Numbered from the stretch's first letter, positions 1 to 7,477 are shown. The stretch is DNA of 31,521 nucleotides from CAIWAH01 sp043755815 (GCA_043755815.1 JAYUSF010000360.1:1-31521); one strand, 5' to 3'. Program-made: numbers and translations. Notes: generated by a model not told the origin, from the sequence alone.

Positions 1-266
1 GCACCCGCGGGCGTGTTGAACTCGGAGGAGCCGCCTTGGTTGGTGGAGAGGTTCCACGGGAACGCGCCGCCGTTGTCCGTCGAGAAGATGCGGAAGCCGA
101 GGCCGACGTTCTTGAGGTTGTTGACGCAGGAGATGCGGTTGGCCTTGGCCTTCGCCTTCGCGAGGGCCGGGAGGAGCATGCCCGCGAGAATCGCGATGAT
201 CGCGATGACGACGAGGAGTTCGATCAGCGTGAAGGCGCTGAAACGTTGGTTACGGAGACGGTTCAT
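1..266 (-). CDS. Type II/IV pseudopilin-like protein, prepilin N-terminal methylation domain (3' end outside window)
   Basis: The minus-strand frame opens with ATG at 266 and runs off the left edge (88 codons seen). It begins MNRLRNQRFSAFTLIELLVV and continues as a hydrophobic helix with the prepilin peptidase signature (A-F-T-L-I-E, Glu at +5 of the mature protein), then a lysine/alanine-rich stretch and a conserved SCVNNLKNVGLGFRIF-type segment. This is the typical Verrucomicrobiota/Planctomycetota 'prepilin-type N-terminal cleavage/methylation domain' protein, which occurs in many paralogues. It should be cleaved before the Phe by a prepilin peptidase and inserted in the inner membrane. 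The C-terminal domain that would show its specific role is missing. A candidate promoter lies at 303-332. The family call is very safe; the function is unknown. Confidence 0.9.
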   Translation of the reverse strand, partial: MNRLRNQRFSAFTLIELLVVIAIIAILAGMLLPALAKAKAKANRISCVNNLKNVGLGFRIFSTDNGGAFPWNLSTNQGGSSEFNTPAG

Positions 267-302
267 AGGTGTTTTATGTGTGTGACGGAGCTAAGTGGCG
301 CG

Positions 303-332
303 ACACTAGTGATCGCTCACTTTTCGTGTCAA
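303..332 (-). promoter_or_regulatory. Candidate sigma-70 promoter for the pseudopilin gene
   Basis: Reading the minus strand there is TTGACA (327-332), an 18-bp spacer and TAGTGT (303-308), followed by about 36 bp to the ATG at 266. The -35 box is a perfect consensus; the -10 box matches at T1, A2 and T6 only. No Shine-Dalgarno sequence is visible before the ATG. Assigned from sequence only. Confidence 0.4.
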
Positions 333-424
333 CGCCTTTCCACCCCAGCACCAAGCACTGGCAGTGCCAGCCGAGATTCGCCACCCAAATACGTCAGTTG
401 GAGGGGAATTCCGGACCTGATCGC

Positions 425-1010
425 GTGAGTTTTGACGGGCCTGCGTGTTCTTCACGCGGTCGCGGTGAGGCCGGTTCCCTCAAGTTCCGGCTGATCGTCC
501 CGGAGAACGACGACTTCTATCAGCACTTCGCCCGATCGGGATCCGAGGTCAAGGCGACCGGGCATGGGGAGGGCGCCACTGTGAGGTCGGGAAGCCGAGT
601 CGCACTCCCTGAGCGGCGGGCACCTCTGGGTGGTGAGCCTGAAACCGTTGGCGCCGAAACTCGACTCGGCTCCCACCCGCCTGCCCGACAGCAGCGCGCA
701 GTTCCGGGTGAACCGCCTGCGCGGCCGTGGATTCCTCGTTTTCGCTTCGGGTGATTTGCAGAGCTGCCGGTTCCTGTGGGCGGGCGTCGCAAACTCCGAC
801 GCGGCGGTCTTCCGCGACTTCACCGCCATCGGCACCGAGACGCGCAATTACGTCGTCCGGCTGGCGCTGCCGGGTGAGGCGCAATGGTTCGTTCCGCCGC
901 CGCCGGCTTCCGGGTCGGAATCCCTTCCGAACGAATCCCGTGAACGCAGGCCTTTCACGGGCGAACGCGCCGGCCGTTACCAGATTCTGTTAGCGGTCAG
1001 GGAATCTTGA
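425..1010 (+). pseudogene. Frame-broken hypothetical gene
   Basis: Two adjoining plus-strand frames show coding-like codon use with G/C-rich third positions. The first is in the frame of a GTG at 425 and is clearly coding-like from about 467 (EAGSLKFRLIVPENDDFYQH) to about 590. The second is one frame further on, from about 585 to the stop at 1008-1010 (GGHLWVVSLKPLAPKLD, then FLVFASGDLQSCRFLWAG). A TGA at 582-584 closes the second frame upstream, so neither reads through alone. The simplest reading is one gene of about 195 codons broken by a single-base indel near 580-600, either a real lesion or a sequencing error. If intact, a start at GTG 630 would give 126 residues. I do not recognise the family. 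No signal peptide or membrane segment is visible. Confidence 0.4.
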
Positions 1011-1076
1011 TGGTGCAGACCTGTCGGGACAGGCGATAAGGAATCACCCAATTACCGCTCGGGTGTTGCCGTCGGG

Positions 1077-1194
1077 CCTTCTCCCTTCGTGCGATGAGGG
1101 GAGAAGGTGGCCGGAGGCCGGATGAGGGGTGTGGGCACCAAACCTTCGCGCGAAACCCCTCACCCCGGCCCTCATCCAATGAAGGGAGAGGGAG
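1077..1194. repeat. Inverted doublet of the CCCTCACCCCGGCCCTCTCCC-type repeat
   Basis: The left unit (1077-1134) reads, on the minus strand, CACCCCTCATCCGGCC followed by a CCTTCTCCC...GGGAGAAGG hairpin. The right unit (1155-1194) reads on the plus strand ACCCCTCACCCCGGCC followed by an imperfect CTC...GAG hairpin. The two units face each other around a spacer of about 20 bp. The same family is found again at 17615-17808, also as an inverted doublet. It fills most of the gap between the broken gene and the anti-sigma gene. Confidence 0.8.
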
Positions 1195-1233
1195 CCAGTT
1201 CGCCGCTGTCTCACCGGCAATTCCGCCGGAATT

Positions 1234-1809
1234 TCATTCCGAAATGGTGTAAGGTTCCAGGCGCGCCAAGCTGGACCGCAACGTGGCCATCGGATTGGAG
1301 GCTGGACGCGCGGCCTCGTGGGTGAGCAGTTGCTCCAGGTCCTCCGGCGACCGATTCAACGCGAGCCGATAGGCATTGAGGTTGATGCTCTCGTTCTGTG
1401 CGCGCGCCTTCCCAGCCGGCGGTGGGACGGGCACCCCGACCACGTTTACCGGTCCCGGAGATCGGCGGACGAGGGCGAATCCGCCCAGCAGCAACACCAC
1501 GAGGGCAGCCACGCCGGCCAACCGCCCCCAACCGGTGAAGCCGGCGAGGAACGATTCGTTTCGTTGCCGGCTCTCGCCCGCCGAAACCGCCGCGGCAATC
1601 CGGCTGCGCAGGCGCAGCGAGACCGGAACGTCGGGCAGCTCACGCGCCACTGCGGTGTGGCTTTCGCAGACCGCGGACATCTGCCGGAAATATTCCCGGC
1701 AACCGGCGCACCCTTGGAGGTGGTCGCGCAGTTCGGTGGCTTCGCCGGGAGCCGGTGCGCGGCATGCGAGCAGCGCCACGGATTCACGATGTTGGGCACA
1801 GGGCTTCAT
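1234..1809 (-). CDS. Anti-sigma factor with zinc-binding N-terminus (ZAS-like), membrane-anchored
   Basis: A 191-residue protein. The N-terminus carries the anti-sigma zinc-finger pattern H30-x3-C34-x2-C37, with C4/H7 nearby. A helix follows, then one membrane segment at about 96-114 (WGRLAGVAALVVLLLGGFAL) and a short exported C-terminal tail of about 75 residues. By family knowledge it holds the cognate ECF sigma factor inactive at the membrane until a signal is received. Its ATG overlaps the stop of the upstream sigma gene by four bases (1806-1809, ATGA), so the two are translationally coupled and made in equal amounts. The tail has no recognisable sensor domain, so the inducing signal cannot be read from sequence. 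Confidence 0.88.
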   Translation of the reverse strand: MKPCAQHRESVALLACRAPAPGEATELRDHLQGCAGCREYFRQMSAVCESHTAVARELPDVPVSLRLRSRIAAAVSAGESRQRNESFLAGFTGWGRLAGVAALVVLLLGGFALVRRSPGPVNVVGVPVPPPAGKARAQNESINLNAYRLALNRSPEDLEQLLTHEAARPASNPMATLRSSLARLEPYTISE

Positions 1810-2423
1810 GGTGTTTTTTCCTCCGCAAGTGCCTTCATCTGGCGAAGGCGTTCCAATCCGTGAAAGAGCCGCGACTTGACCGTGCCGACGGAGCAGCCGA
1901 CCGCCGCGGCAATCCCTTCCAGAGAATCTTCGGCGTAGAAGCGCAGATAGACAACCTCACGCTGTTTCGTCGGCAACCGTTCCAAGGTTTGTAATACGCG
2001 GGCCGCCTGCTCCGCCTGTTCTGTTTGCCCGTCGGGTCCGGGTCCAGGTGCAGCAACCTTGACGACGAACGAATCGGCGTCGTCGCGGTCACCGCCAAAG
2101 AGCAGCGAGAAGGGCAGCGGCCAGCGTTTCCGGCGCGCGTTCCGGTGCCGGTGAATGAGGATGCTGCAGAGCCAGGTGAAGAAGTGGCAGCCGCCGTGAT
2201 AACGCGGCAGGCTCCGCCAGGCTTCGACCAGGGTTTCCTGCACGAGGTCTTCTGCGGCGCTCACATCGCCGCACAGCGCGATGGCCTGGCGCAGAACCCG
2301 GTCGCCGTGTTCCCGAACCAGTTCGTCGAACGCCTCACTGTCACCGGACCGGGCCCGACTGATGAGGTCGGGCCCGGCGTTGACCGGCGTGGCCACTGGC
2401 TCCGTTTTCAACGCGCGAGTCAC
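1806..2423 (-). CDS. ECF-family RNA polymerase sigma factor
   Basis: A 205-residue protein with the two ECF domains. Sigma-70 region 2 is at about 30-100 (AFDELVREHGDRVLRQAIALC, then AAEDLVQETLVEAWRSLPRY and an FFTWLCSILIHRHRN-type helix). Region 4 is at about 145-195 (LERLPTKQREVVYLRFYAED, then a helix-turn-helix GCSVGTVKSRLFHGLERLRQ). The linker is Gly/Pro-rich. It directs RNA polymerase to a small regulon under control of the anti-sigma factor encoded directly downstream. The start is a GTG at 2423 without an evident Shine-Dalgarno sequence; a slightly shorter form is possible. It lies 36 bp after the stop of the secreted-protein gene, so the three may share a transcript. Confidence 0.92.
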   Translation of the reverse strand: MTRALKTEPVATPVNAGPDLISRARSGDSEAFDELVREHGDRVLRQAIALCGDVSAAEDLVQETLVEAWRSLPRYHGGCHFFTWLCSILIHRHRNARRKRWPLPFSLLFGGDRDDADSFVVKVAAPGPGPDGQTEQAEQAARVLQTLERLPTKQREVVYLRFYAEDSLEGIAAAVGCSVGTVKSRLFHGLERLRQMKALAEEKTP

Positions 2424-2459
2424 AGGGTTTCAGGAGGACCAGACCGGGCGAGGCCCATC

Positions 2460-3710
2460 TCATTTCACCGGTTTCCCGGCGTTCTTGCCGTCAAGATTGA
2501 AGGCCGGCCCGTCCTTCTCGATGAAGATCAGCGAGGCGTTCCAGTCGTCCATGTATCTCATCTTCGAGACCAGCTCGAATCCGCGGTCCACGCCGCCGAA
2601 CTCAAAGGGGCGGAACTGGAACGCTTCATTGTTCAGCGGATCCGGAACCCGGCCCAGGCCGGGTTCGCCCGACAAACGATACGCCTGCCCGGCGCGCAAC
2701 ATCGCCAGCTTGGTCTCGATGGCGAACTCCTTCAGCCGGCATTTCTCGAACGCCGGGAAGAAGACGCGCACGAGGAGGTTGGGGTGCTTGGCGACCTTCG
2801 CGTTGAACGCATTGATCCCGGGCAGGAACTGGCCGTAGGGCACCGTCATCAGCACGGCGGCCTCGTCGTAGAGCGCATCCAGTTCCTTGAGTTGCCGAAG
2901 CAGTCCCGCGGTCGTGCCACCCGCGGCTTGGACGACGCTCTCCGGTGTCGGCGCGGCGGGATCCTCGGGAGCGTCGCCGCCGGTCATGACCGAGCGCAGC
3001 AGTTCACGGGTCTTTTGCAGCGCCTCCGCCTCATCGCGGGACGCGGCTTGGAAGCCTTCGATCTTGCGGGCCAGCCAGTCTTTGAAGGCGATTCGTTCCG
3101 TCACGACGCATTGCGCGATCGTGCCGCGGGCCGGAGCGGCGGCGATGCCGTCGATGATCTGCTGCAACGTCTCCGGGCTGAGCCGGAACCAGTTTTCGGC
3201 GATGCCGGAGGCGAGGATGTTCTCGATGGCCACCTGAACGAGCGCGGAGATGAGGACGCCATCCTTCGAGGTCTGGCGTCCCAACGCGAACGCCGCGAGC
3301 AGGTCGTCGCGGGCATCGTCCGGACGCCCGTTGTCCAGATGCCAGCGCAGCCGCAGCCGCGCCGCCTGCGCGAGCGTCTTCGATTTGGCGAGGCTGGGCA
3401 GGAGCAGTTCCGGCCCCTGCGAAAGGTCGTAGCCCCAGTCGCAGGGCACCTTTTGCCGGGCGGCGTGACGGAGCAGCTTGAAGGAATTGTCGTAGGTCGC
3501 GATCTGCTGGCCGAACTGCCCGTCGAGTTCGTGCCCTCGCCATTCGTTGGTGAAGAGATGGTCCTGCACCGAACGGTCGGGCATGACCTGGAAGGCCTGC
3601 GAGTAAAGCAGGGCCGGATTGATGTCGGTGCGGCCGCCCGGGTCGGCGGAAACAAGGCCGGGGAGAAAGAGCGTCAGGACGACGCACAGGACTGCTGCGG
3701 ATGATTTCAT
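2460..3710 (-). CDS. Secreted protein of unknown function
   Basis: About 416 residues from ATG 3710. This start was chosen because it opens directly into a signal peptide (MKSSAAVLCVVLTLFLPGLV, cleavage near SADPGG); an in-frame ATG at 3770 would bury it. The mature part is helical and water-soluble, with a segment DWGYDLSQGPELLLP followed by LRLRWHLDNGRPDDARDDLL, which resembles a helical-repeat hypothetical family I associate with Planctomycetota and Verrucomicrobiota. No catalytic motif is recognised. It precedes the ECF sigma gene by 36 bp in the same direction, so it could be part of that operon or an envelope component linked to the sigma response. That link is inference from position only. 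Confidence 0.75.
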   Translation of the reverse strand: MKSSAAVLCVVLTLFLPGLVSADPGGRTDINPALLYSQAFQVMPDRSVQDHLFTNEWRGHELDGQFGQQIATYDNSFKLLRHAARQKVPCDWGYDLSQGPELLLPSLAKSKTLAQAARLRLRWHLDNGRPDDARDDLLAAFALGRQTSKDGVLISALVQVAIENILASGIAENWFRLSPETLQQIIDGIAAAPARGTIAQCVVTERIAFKDWLARKIEGFQAASRDEAEALQKTRELLRSVMTGGDAPEDPAAPTPESVVQAAGGTTAGLLRQLKELDALYDEAAVLMTVPYGQFLPGINAFNAKVAKHPNLLVRVFFPAFEKCRLKEFAIETKLAMLRAGQAYRLSGEPGLGRVPDPLNNEAFQFRPFEFGGVDRGFELVSKMRYMDDWNASLIFIEKDGPAFNLDGKNAGKPVK

Positions 3711-3836
3711 GGGATGAACCTTTGCTGGAATTGCTGTGACTGGTTTCGCGGCCGCTTGGGCGTTAATCACAGTCTGGCCGGCAAAGGTTCATTTTCTTTC
3801 CGCCGCCGACCCGGTCCGACTATCTCACGCGGGAGC

Positions 3837-4289
3837 CTACGCAGCCGGATGAGTGTCGTCGGTGTCCACGTTGCCGCCGAGCTCCGATACCCGGGTGCGC
3901 TTGCGGTCGCGGCAGGACTCGACGGCCTTGCGCAACTGGTCGCGTAACGACTGGTCCGACGGGATGCAGGGCAGCAGCACGGTGGGCGTCGTCACGTCGT
4001 CGGTGTTGAGCTGGAGGTTGCCCCGGCCAAACATGCCCAAGATGAACGGCTGGAAGAAGGTGATGTCACGGACGCGGTAGAGCTCCAGCTCGTCGGTGCG
4101 CTTGGTGAAGATGCCCTGGGTGATTCGCACGCGCTCGATGGTGATCTCGATGCGATGACTGCGCCGCTGGACCCAGCGCCAGAGCGCCCACGGGATCGGC
4201 AGCACGAGCAGGCAACTGAGGTTGAGCCAGAAGTCTTGGGCGGCCGAGGGGCTGCCCTGCCAGAGGGTTTGTTCCGGGGAGTCGCTCAT
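3837..4289 (-). CDS. Membrane protein with bacterial PH domain (bPH2/DUF304-like)
   Basis: About 150 residues from ATG 4289 (MSDSPEQTLWQGSPS). A GGAAGG Shine-Dalgarno-like sequence lies about 8 bases upstream of this ATG, whereas the in-frame ATG at 4340 has none. One hydrophobic segment lies at about 20-40 (FWLNLSCLLVLPIPWALWRW). The PH core follows: IEITIERVRITQGIFTKRTD, ELELYRVRDITFFQPFILGM and GNLQLNTDD. This matches the bPH2 pattern of YdbS/YdbT-type proteins, which sit in the inner membrane and have no known enzymatic role. The charged tail (residues about 115-150) is not conserved-looking. The next gene upstream begins 134 bp away and is transcribed the same way. Confidence 0.8.
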   Translation of the reverse strand: MSDSPEQTLWQGSPSAAQDFWLNLSCLLVLPIPWALWRWVQRRSHRIEITIERVRITQGIFTKRTDELELYRVRDITFFQPFILGMFGRGNLQLNTDDVTTPTVLLPCIPSDQSLRDQLRKAVESCRDRKRTRVSELGGNVDTDDTHPAA

Positions 4290-4422
4290 GGCGGGCAGCC
4301 TTCCAAGCCGTCGGCCGTTCACCAGCCTGAACTTTGCCAAAGCTTCAGGCTCCGGCCGGCGGATTCAACCCGGCATCATCCAGCGCCTGTTCGAGCAGGT
4401 CGGCTACGCCAAGTTCTTTGGC

Positions 4423-4950
4423 CTACTGGCGCAGATAGGCGAAGTCCAGCCGCTCGCCCTGCACTTTGAGCACGCCGGTCACATCGCCCCAGTGCCGATC
4501 CGACACGCCAACGCCGAGGCGATACCAGTCGAGCTTGGCGAGGATGGTGTCCTCCGGCGAAGCCACGAACACCCGATCTTCTGAATTCGTGCCCAGCGCG
4601 CCAAGTTGTCGCCTTGCCAATTGACTCTGGTTCCAGCCAGCCGACTTGGCGACGAACACATCCACCTTGCACAGCCACTCCCGATGAATCGCGTTGAAAG
4701 ACCTCTCGTTGTGGACCGCCCGCACGATGGTTTCCAATTCGACGACAAACGCTCCCGCCAATGCATCCGCCAGCGGCCGGCAATGCCGGAGCATTGGGGC
4801 GATCACAATGTCGCCGCCAATGGTGGCGCGCGGAATGCCGTGGTAGCTGGAAGCCAGCGAGCCGCCCACACAGTAGGGGATCTCCAGCAGGTCCAGCACC
4901 GTTATCACCTGGTGCGTCGCGACGACGATATCTGCGTCAGGTGGATGCAT
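4423..4950 (-). CDS. Nucleotidyltransferase-fold protein, apparently truncated by an amber codon
   Basis: The 175-residue product resembles small nucleotidyltransferase-fold proteins. VGGSLASSYHG at 28-38 matches the GGS motif of the pol-beta superfamily. The expected metal site, usually D-x-D in RATxDxD, reads RATIGGDIVI here, so the first Asp (position 45) is Gly. A conserved-looking middle (HREWLCKVDVFVAKS) and EDTILAKLDWYRLG follow. The frame ends in TAG at 4423-4425, but continues beyond it as AKELGVADLLEQALDDAG to TGA at 4345-4347, which is the expected C-terminal helix of such proteins. The amber codon probably replaced a Trp (TGG). It starts 8 bp after the stop of the small partner gene. 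Function unproven and probably decaying. Confidence 0.7.
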   Translation of the reverse strand: MHPPDADIVVATHQVITVLDLLEIPYCVGGSLASSYHGIPRATIGGDIVIAPMLRHCRPLADALAGAFVVELETIVRAVHNERSFNAIHREWLCKVDVFVAKSAGWNQSQLARRQLGALGTNSEDRVFVASPEDTILAKLDWYRLGVGVSDRHWGDVTGVLKVQGERLDFAYLRQ

Positions 4951-4958
4951 GGCTGGTG

Positions 4959-5231
4959 CTAACCCGGGCCTGTGGCGACCAACACCCTCGCCGCCGCCGC
5001 CTCGCCCAGAATCAGGACCGCGTAACGGCGCAACATCTCGGCATTGTCGGCACCGGGATGACGGCTACGCAGTCCGTTCCAAGCCGGTTGCCGGGCTGCG
5101 AGAGAGGCGTTGCGGGCCATCTCGAACCGTCGTCTCGGACCGGCCTGACGAAGCAGATCAATCAGCACCCGCTCGGCCTCGGGACTTGTATCGGGAGATT
5201 GTGTTTTCACCGGCTGCCAAACCCTGCCCAC
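4959..5231 (-). CDS. Small helical partner protein of the nucleotidyltransferase module, function unknown
   Basis: A 90-residue protein from GTG 5231. GTG 5210 (MKTQSPDTSPEAERVLIDLL) is an equally good start and more like the relatives I recall. The pattern SPEAERVLIDLLRQAGPRRR, then a helix ending in NGLRSRHPGAD and EMLRRYAVLILGEAAA, is shared by small uncharacterised proteins often encoded directly before a small nucleotidyltransferase-fold gene (recalled, not searched). Here too that gene follows after 8 bp. The two-gene order and size recall toxin-antitoxin pairs such as MNT/HEPN, but the HEPN motif R-x4-6-H is not convincingly present. No signal peptide or DNA-binding domain is visible. 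Confidence 0.65.
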   Translation of the reverse strand: MGRVWQPVKTQSPDTSPEAERVLIDLLRQAGPRRRFEMARNASLAARQPAWNGLRSRHPGADNAEMLRRYAVLILGEAAAARVLVATGPG

Positions 5232-5245
5232 TGAAACTCAAAGTT

Positions 5246-5794
5246 TCAATGCCCTGGCGGTCGTGAATTCCGAAACTCTTCCTCGGCAGCTTCGACCAAT
5301 GTCCGTCCGCTAGCCCGTTCATTTTCGGCGATCAGGATGGCAAACCAGGCATCCTGCGACTGCTTCGGATTCAGGAGTCGGTCGCGCCAGACAAGCAGTG
5401 AGTTGGCGTCGCGGGCACTGGCCAGTTCGCCGAGGAAGCTCGCCACGTTGGTTGACCGAATGGCCTGCCACAGATGTCGCCCAGGGCCGACTCCCTTGCT
5501 GAACCAAATGCCACCCCCCCCGCTCCCGGCGGCTCCTATCCAGTCATGCTGATGTCCGCTGATCATGGGATGATTCATCAGCATGGCGGAGACGGCATTC
5601 GTCCTGTCTTTGGAAATCTTGCCCAAGGAAGTCTTCAAAGTGCCGAAATGAATCTCCGACTCCCAATGCTCAAGCCCGCACCGCGAACAGACACTGGTCG
5701 CGCCATAGCGTCCTGGCCAGACACACGCAGCCACAGCAAGTCCAACTGCGATGCAGCAGCAGGTCAGGAACACCCGCTTGATGATCCGTTCCAT
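5246..5794 (-). CDS. Small putative lipoprotein with a CxxC motif, hypothetical
   Basis: A 182-residue protein. The N-terminus has two Arg/Lys residues and a hydrophobic stretch at about 8-24 ending VAAC24, which fits a lipobox; it could also be a simple membrane anchor. The Cys-x2-Cys pair at 36-39 (VCSRCGLEHWESE) suggests a small metal site or disulfide outside the membrane. Further on come a His-rich patch (MNHPMISGHQHDWIGAAGSG), a Gly-rich turn and a helical C-terminus (DAWFAILIAENERASGRTLV). I do not recognise a characterised family. It lies 33 bp downstream of the TatD-like hydrolase on the same strand and ends 15 bp before the start of the small partner gene, so co-transcription is plausible. 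Confidence 0.62.
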   Translation of the reverse strand: MERIIKRVFLTCCCIAVGLAVAACVWPGRYGATSVCSRCGLEHWESEIHFGTLKTSLGKISKDRTNAVSAMLMNHPMISGHQHDWIGAAGSGGGGIWFSKGVGPGRHLWQAIRSTNVASFLGELASARDANSLLVWRDRLLNPKQSQDAWFAILIAENERASGRTLVEAAEEEFRNSRPPGH

Positions 5795-5827
5795 GCTCGT
5801 CTGGCTCGCAAGTCCGAGGCCAGCGCC

Positions 5828-6631
5828 TCAGCTCAACTTGAACTTCGCGCTCTGGCTCAGAAACCGCACCGGGTTCTGGTAAACCACCTTGTCCACCGCT
5901 TCGGCGCTCCAGCCGCGGCGGCGCATTTCCAGCGCAGTCTTGGGGATCGCCAGCGGAACACTTTCGCCCCAGTCGCACGCGGAGTTCATCCACAGGCGGT
6001 CGCTGCCATGCACGTCGAGGATGTCCACGGCGCGGGCCGGCGTGCATTTGCTGATCGGGTAGAGCGTCATGCCCGCCCAATGCCCGCGGTCGAGCACCAC
6101 CTTCACCGTGTGTTCCTCCACATGGTCAATCAGCACGCGCTCGGGGCGGATGCGCGGATCATTCTTCAGCACGTCGAGGATCAGGCGGGTGCCCTTGAGC
6201 TTGTCCTCCAGGTGCGGGGTGTGGACGAGGACGAGCTGGTCGTGCCGCGCGGCGAGGTCCACATGGAGTTCCAGCACCTTCAGCTCGTTGCGCGAATTCT
6301 TGTTGAGGCCGATCTCGCCGATGCCGAGCACGGTGGGGCGGTCGAGGAACTGTGGGATGATCCCGATGACGTCCTCGGCGAGCTTCACGTCCTCGGACTC
6401 CTTGGGGTTGATGCAGAGCCAGCAGAAGTGCGGCAGGCCGTATTTGGCGGCGCGGGCCGGCTCGTATTCCGTGAGCTGGCGGAAGTAGTCGCGGAAGCCG
6501 TCCACCGACGAGCGGTCGAAGCCGGCCCAGAAGGCCGGCTCACAGACGGCGGCGCAGCCGGCGGTGACCATGTCGAGGTAGTCATCCGTGGTGCGGCTGA
6601 CCATGTGGCCGTGGGGTTCGATGTAGCGCAT
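5828..6631 (-). CDS. TatD-like metal-dependent hydrolase (amidohydrolase superfamily)
   Basis: A 267-residue TIM-barrel hydrolase. The likely metal ligands follow the TatD order: H7/H9 (YIEPHGHMVSR), E106 (VLGIGEIGLN), H137/H140 (LVLVHTPHLED), H170/H174 (LIDHVEEHT) and D220 (SACDWGES). TatD proteins are nucleases or phosphoesterases. This sequence, opening RYIEPHGHMVSRTTDDYLDM, looks closer to the TatD-like protein of ebo-type clusters (EboB), which belongs to a pathway for membrane or terpenoid-like metabolite handling. No other ebo gene (UbiA-type prenyltransferase, sugar-phosphate dehydrogenase) is in the window, so the assignment stays general. Its first 29 codons are duplicated at 7353-7439. 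Confidence 0.85.
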   Translation of the reverse strand: MRYIEPHGHMVSRTTDDYLDMVTAGCAAVCEPAFWAGFDRSSVDGFRDYFRQLTEYEPARAAKYGLPHFCWLCINPKESEDVKLAEDVIGIIPQFLDRPTVLGIGEIGLNKNSRNELKVLELHVDLAARHDQLVLVHTPHLEDKLKGTRLILDVLKNDPRIRPERVLIDHVEEHTVKVVLDRGHWAGMTLYPISKCTPARAVDILDVHGSDRLWMNSACDWGESVPLAIPKTALEMRRRGWSAEAVDKVVYQNPVRFLSQSAKFKLS

Positions 6632-6667
6632 GGTGGGGAAAGTAGTCAGTGAACAGTATTCAGTGAA

Positions 6668-7009
6668 TCAGTCTTCCGGGATCGAAGGTGGCCGCCCACT
6701 CAACGCGGATTCCAAGTCGCGCGCACCGTGGATCACGCGGGCGATTTCCACCATCCCGGCATGTTCCCGATAAAAGATGGTCAGTTTTGGGAATCCGTCC
6801 ACCCGCCACTGGCGAAGGCCAGCGAGATCGGGACGACGGGTTTGCCAAGGATGCCCCAAGCCGGGTGTCCGGGCCAGTTTGGCAAAGGTTAGTCGCGCCC
6901 GTGCGAAACATCGGTCGGCCAAGCCCGGATTCCCAACTTCGACCGCGAAATTGTCCCAGATGTCCAACAGATCGAGCCGGGCCGCCGGAGCGATGAGGTA
7001 GTCAGCCAT
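6668..7009 (-). CDS. RelE/ParE-family toxin
   Basis: A 113-residue basic protein with the ParE/RelE fold pattern: an N-terminal strand (DYLIAPAARLDLLDIWDNFA), two helices with LADRCFARARLTFAKLARTPG, a GHPWQTRRPDLAGLRQWRVDGF turn region, and the terminal strands KLTIFYREHAGMVEIARVIHGARDLESAL. The closing VIHGARD matches the usual ParE ending. By family it would inhibit DNA gyrase (ParE) or cleave ribosome-bound mRNA (RelE); sequence alone leans to ParE. It overlaps the upstream antitoxin gene by 8 bases (7002-7009), as usual for such pairs. The C-terminal residues SGRPPSIPED are a free tail. Confidence 0.88.
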   Translation of the reverse strand: MADYLIAPAARLDLLDIWDNFAVEVGNPGLADRCFARARLTFAKLARTPGLGHPWQTRRPDLAGLRQWRVDGFPKLTIFYREHAGMVEIARVIHGARDLESALSGRPPSIPED

Positions 7010-7298
7010 GCTTCTGTCGCCGCTGCCGGCTGAGAGCTTCCAGCTCCGCCATCACCTGTTCGCCGGGGATGCCCTCACCCCGGTCCAGTTGGGCGACACC
7101 TTCGGCGAGTTTGTCCTCCAACTCGTCCAGACTATTGGCAACAAAGCGTCTTTGGACAACGTCCGCCATGCCCTCGTTGAAGGATTCTGGAATCCACGAA
7201 TCGTCCGCCTCCATCGCTTCGCCGACGAAGGCGAAGACCTTGGCCCGTTCGCTGGCGGGCAGCGCTTCAATCTCGGCGATGACGGTTTGTGCAGTCAT
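7002..7298 (-). CDS. Antitoxin of the RelE/ParE-type pair
   Basis: A 98-residue acidic protein encoded directly upstream of, and overlapping, the ParE-like toxin gene. The N-terminus TAQTVIAEIEALPASERAKV is the 'addiction module' pattern (IxxEIExLPxxERxxV) seen in many small antitoxins; the middle is acidic, and the C-terminus is basic (ALSRQRRQKHG). The second half includes LDELEDKLAEGVAQLDRGEG, which resembles the toxin-binding helix of ParD-like antitoxins, ending in GEGIPGEQVMAELEAL. It should bind and neutralise the toxin and may repress its own promoter. No palindrome strong enough to be called an operator was found upstream. Confidence 0.82.
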   Translation of the reverse strand: MTAQTVIAEIEALPASERAKVFAFVGEAMEADDSWIPESFNEGMADVVQRRFVANSLDELEDKLAEGVAQLDRGEGIPGEQVMAELEALSRQRRQKHG

Positions 7299-7352
7299 GG
7301 GGTGAAGCTAGCGGGGTTAGGTGTTTCCAAGCAAGGCCGCCATTGGCGCACA

Positions 7353-7439
7353 GCGCAGCCGGCGGTGACCATGTCGAGGTAGTCATCCGTGGGGCGGCTG
7401 ACCATGAGGCCGTGAGGTTCGATGTAGCGTATGCCGGGA
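7353..7439 (-). pseudogene. Duplicated 5' fragment of the TatD-like hydrolase gene
   Basis: This stretch matches 6552-6638, the start of the TatD-like gene, with about six differences in 87 bases and a constant offset of 801 bp. On the minus strand it encodes RYIEPHGLMVSRPTDDYLDM and continues VTAGCA, then diverges. The start codon ATG has become ATA and the second metal-ligand His (H9) has become Leu, so it is dead. The toxin-antitoxin pair lies exactly between the two copies. Confidence 0.85.
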
Positions 7440-7477
7440 GGATAGGCGGGAAGCTAGACTCCGGGAATCAGAGTTGG

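Noticed and set aside
2025..3704. 559-residue plus-strand open frame
   Set aside because: It is antisense to the sigma factor and the secreted-protein genes and shows no motif.
5474..6652. 392-residue plus-strand open frame
   Set aside because: It is the shadow of the TatD-like hydrolase and the lipoprotein-like gene; rich in His, Arg and Val with no domain.
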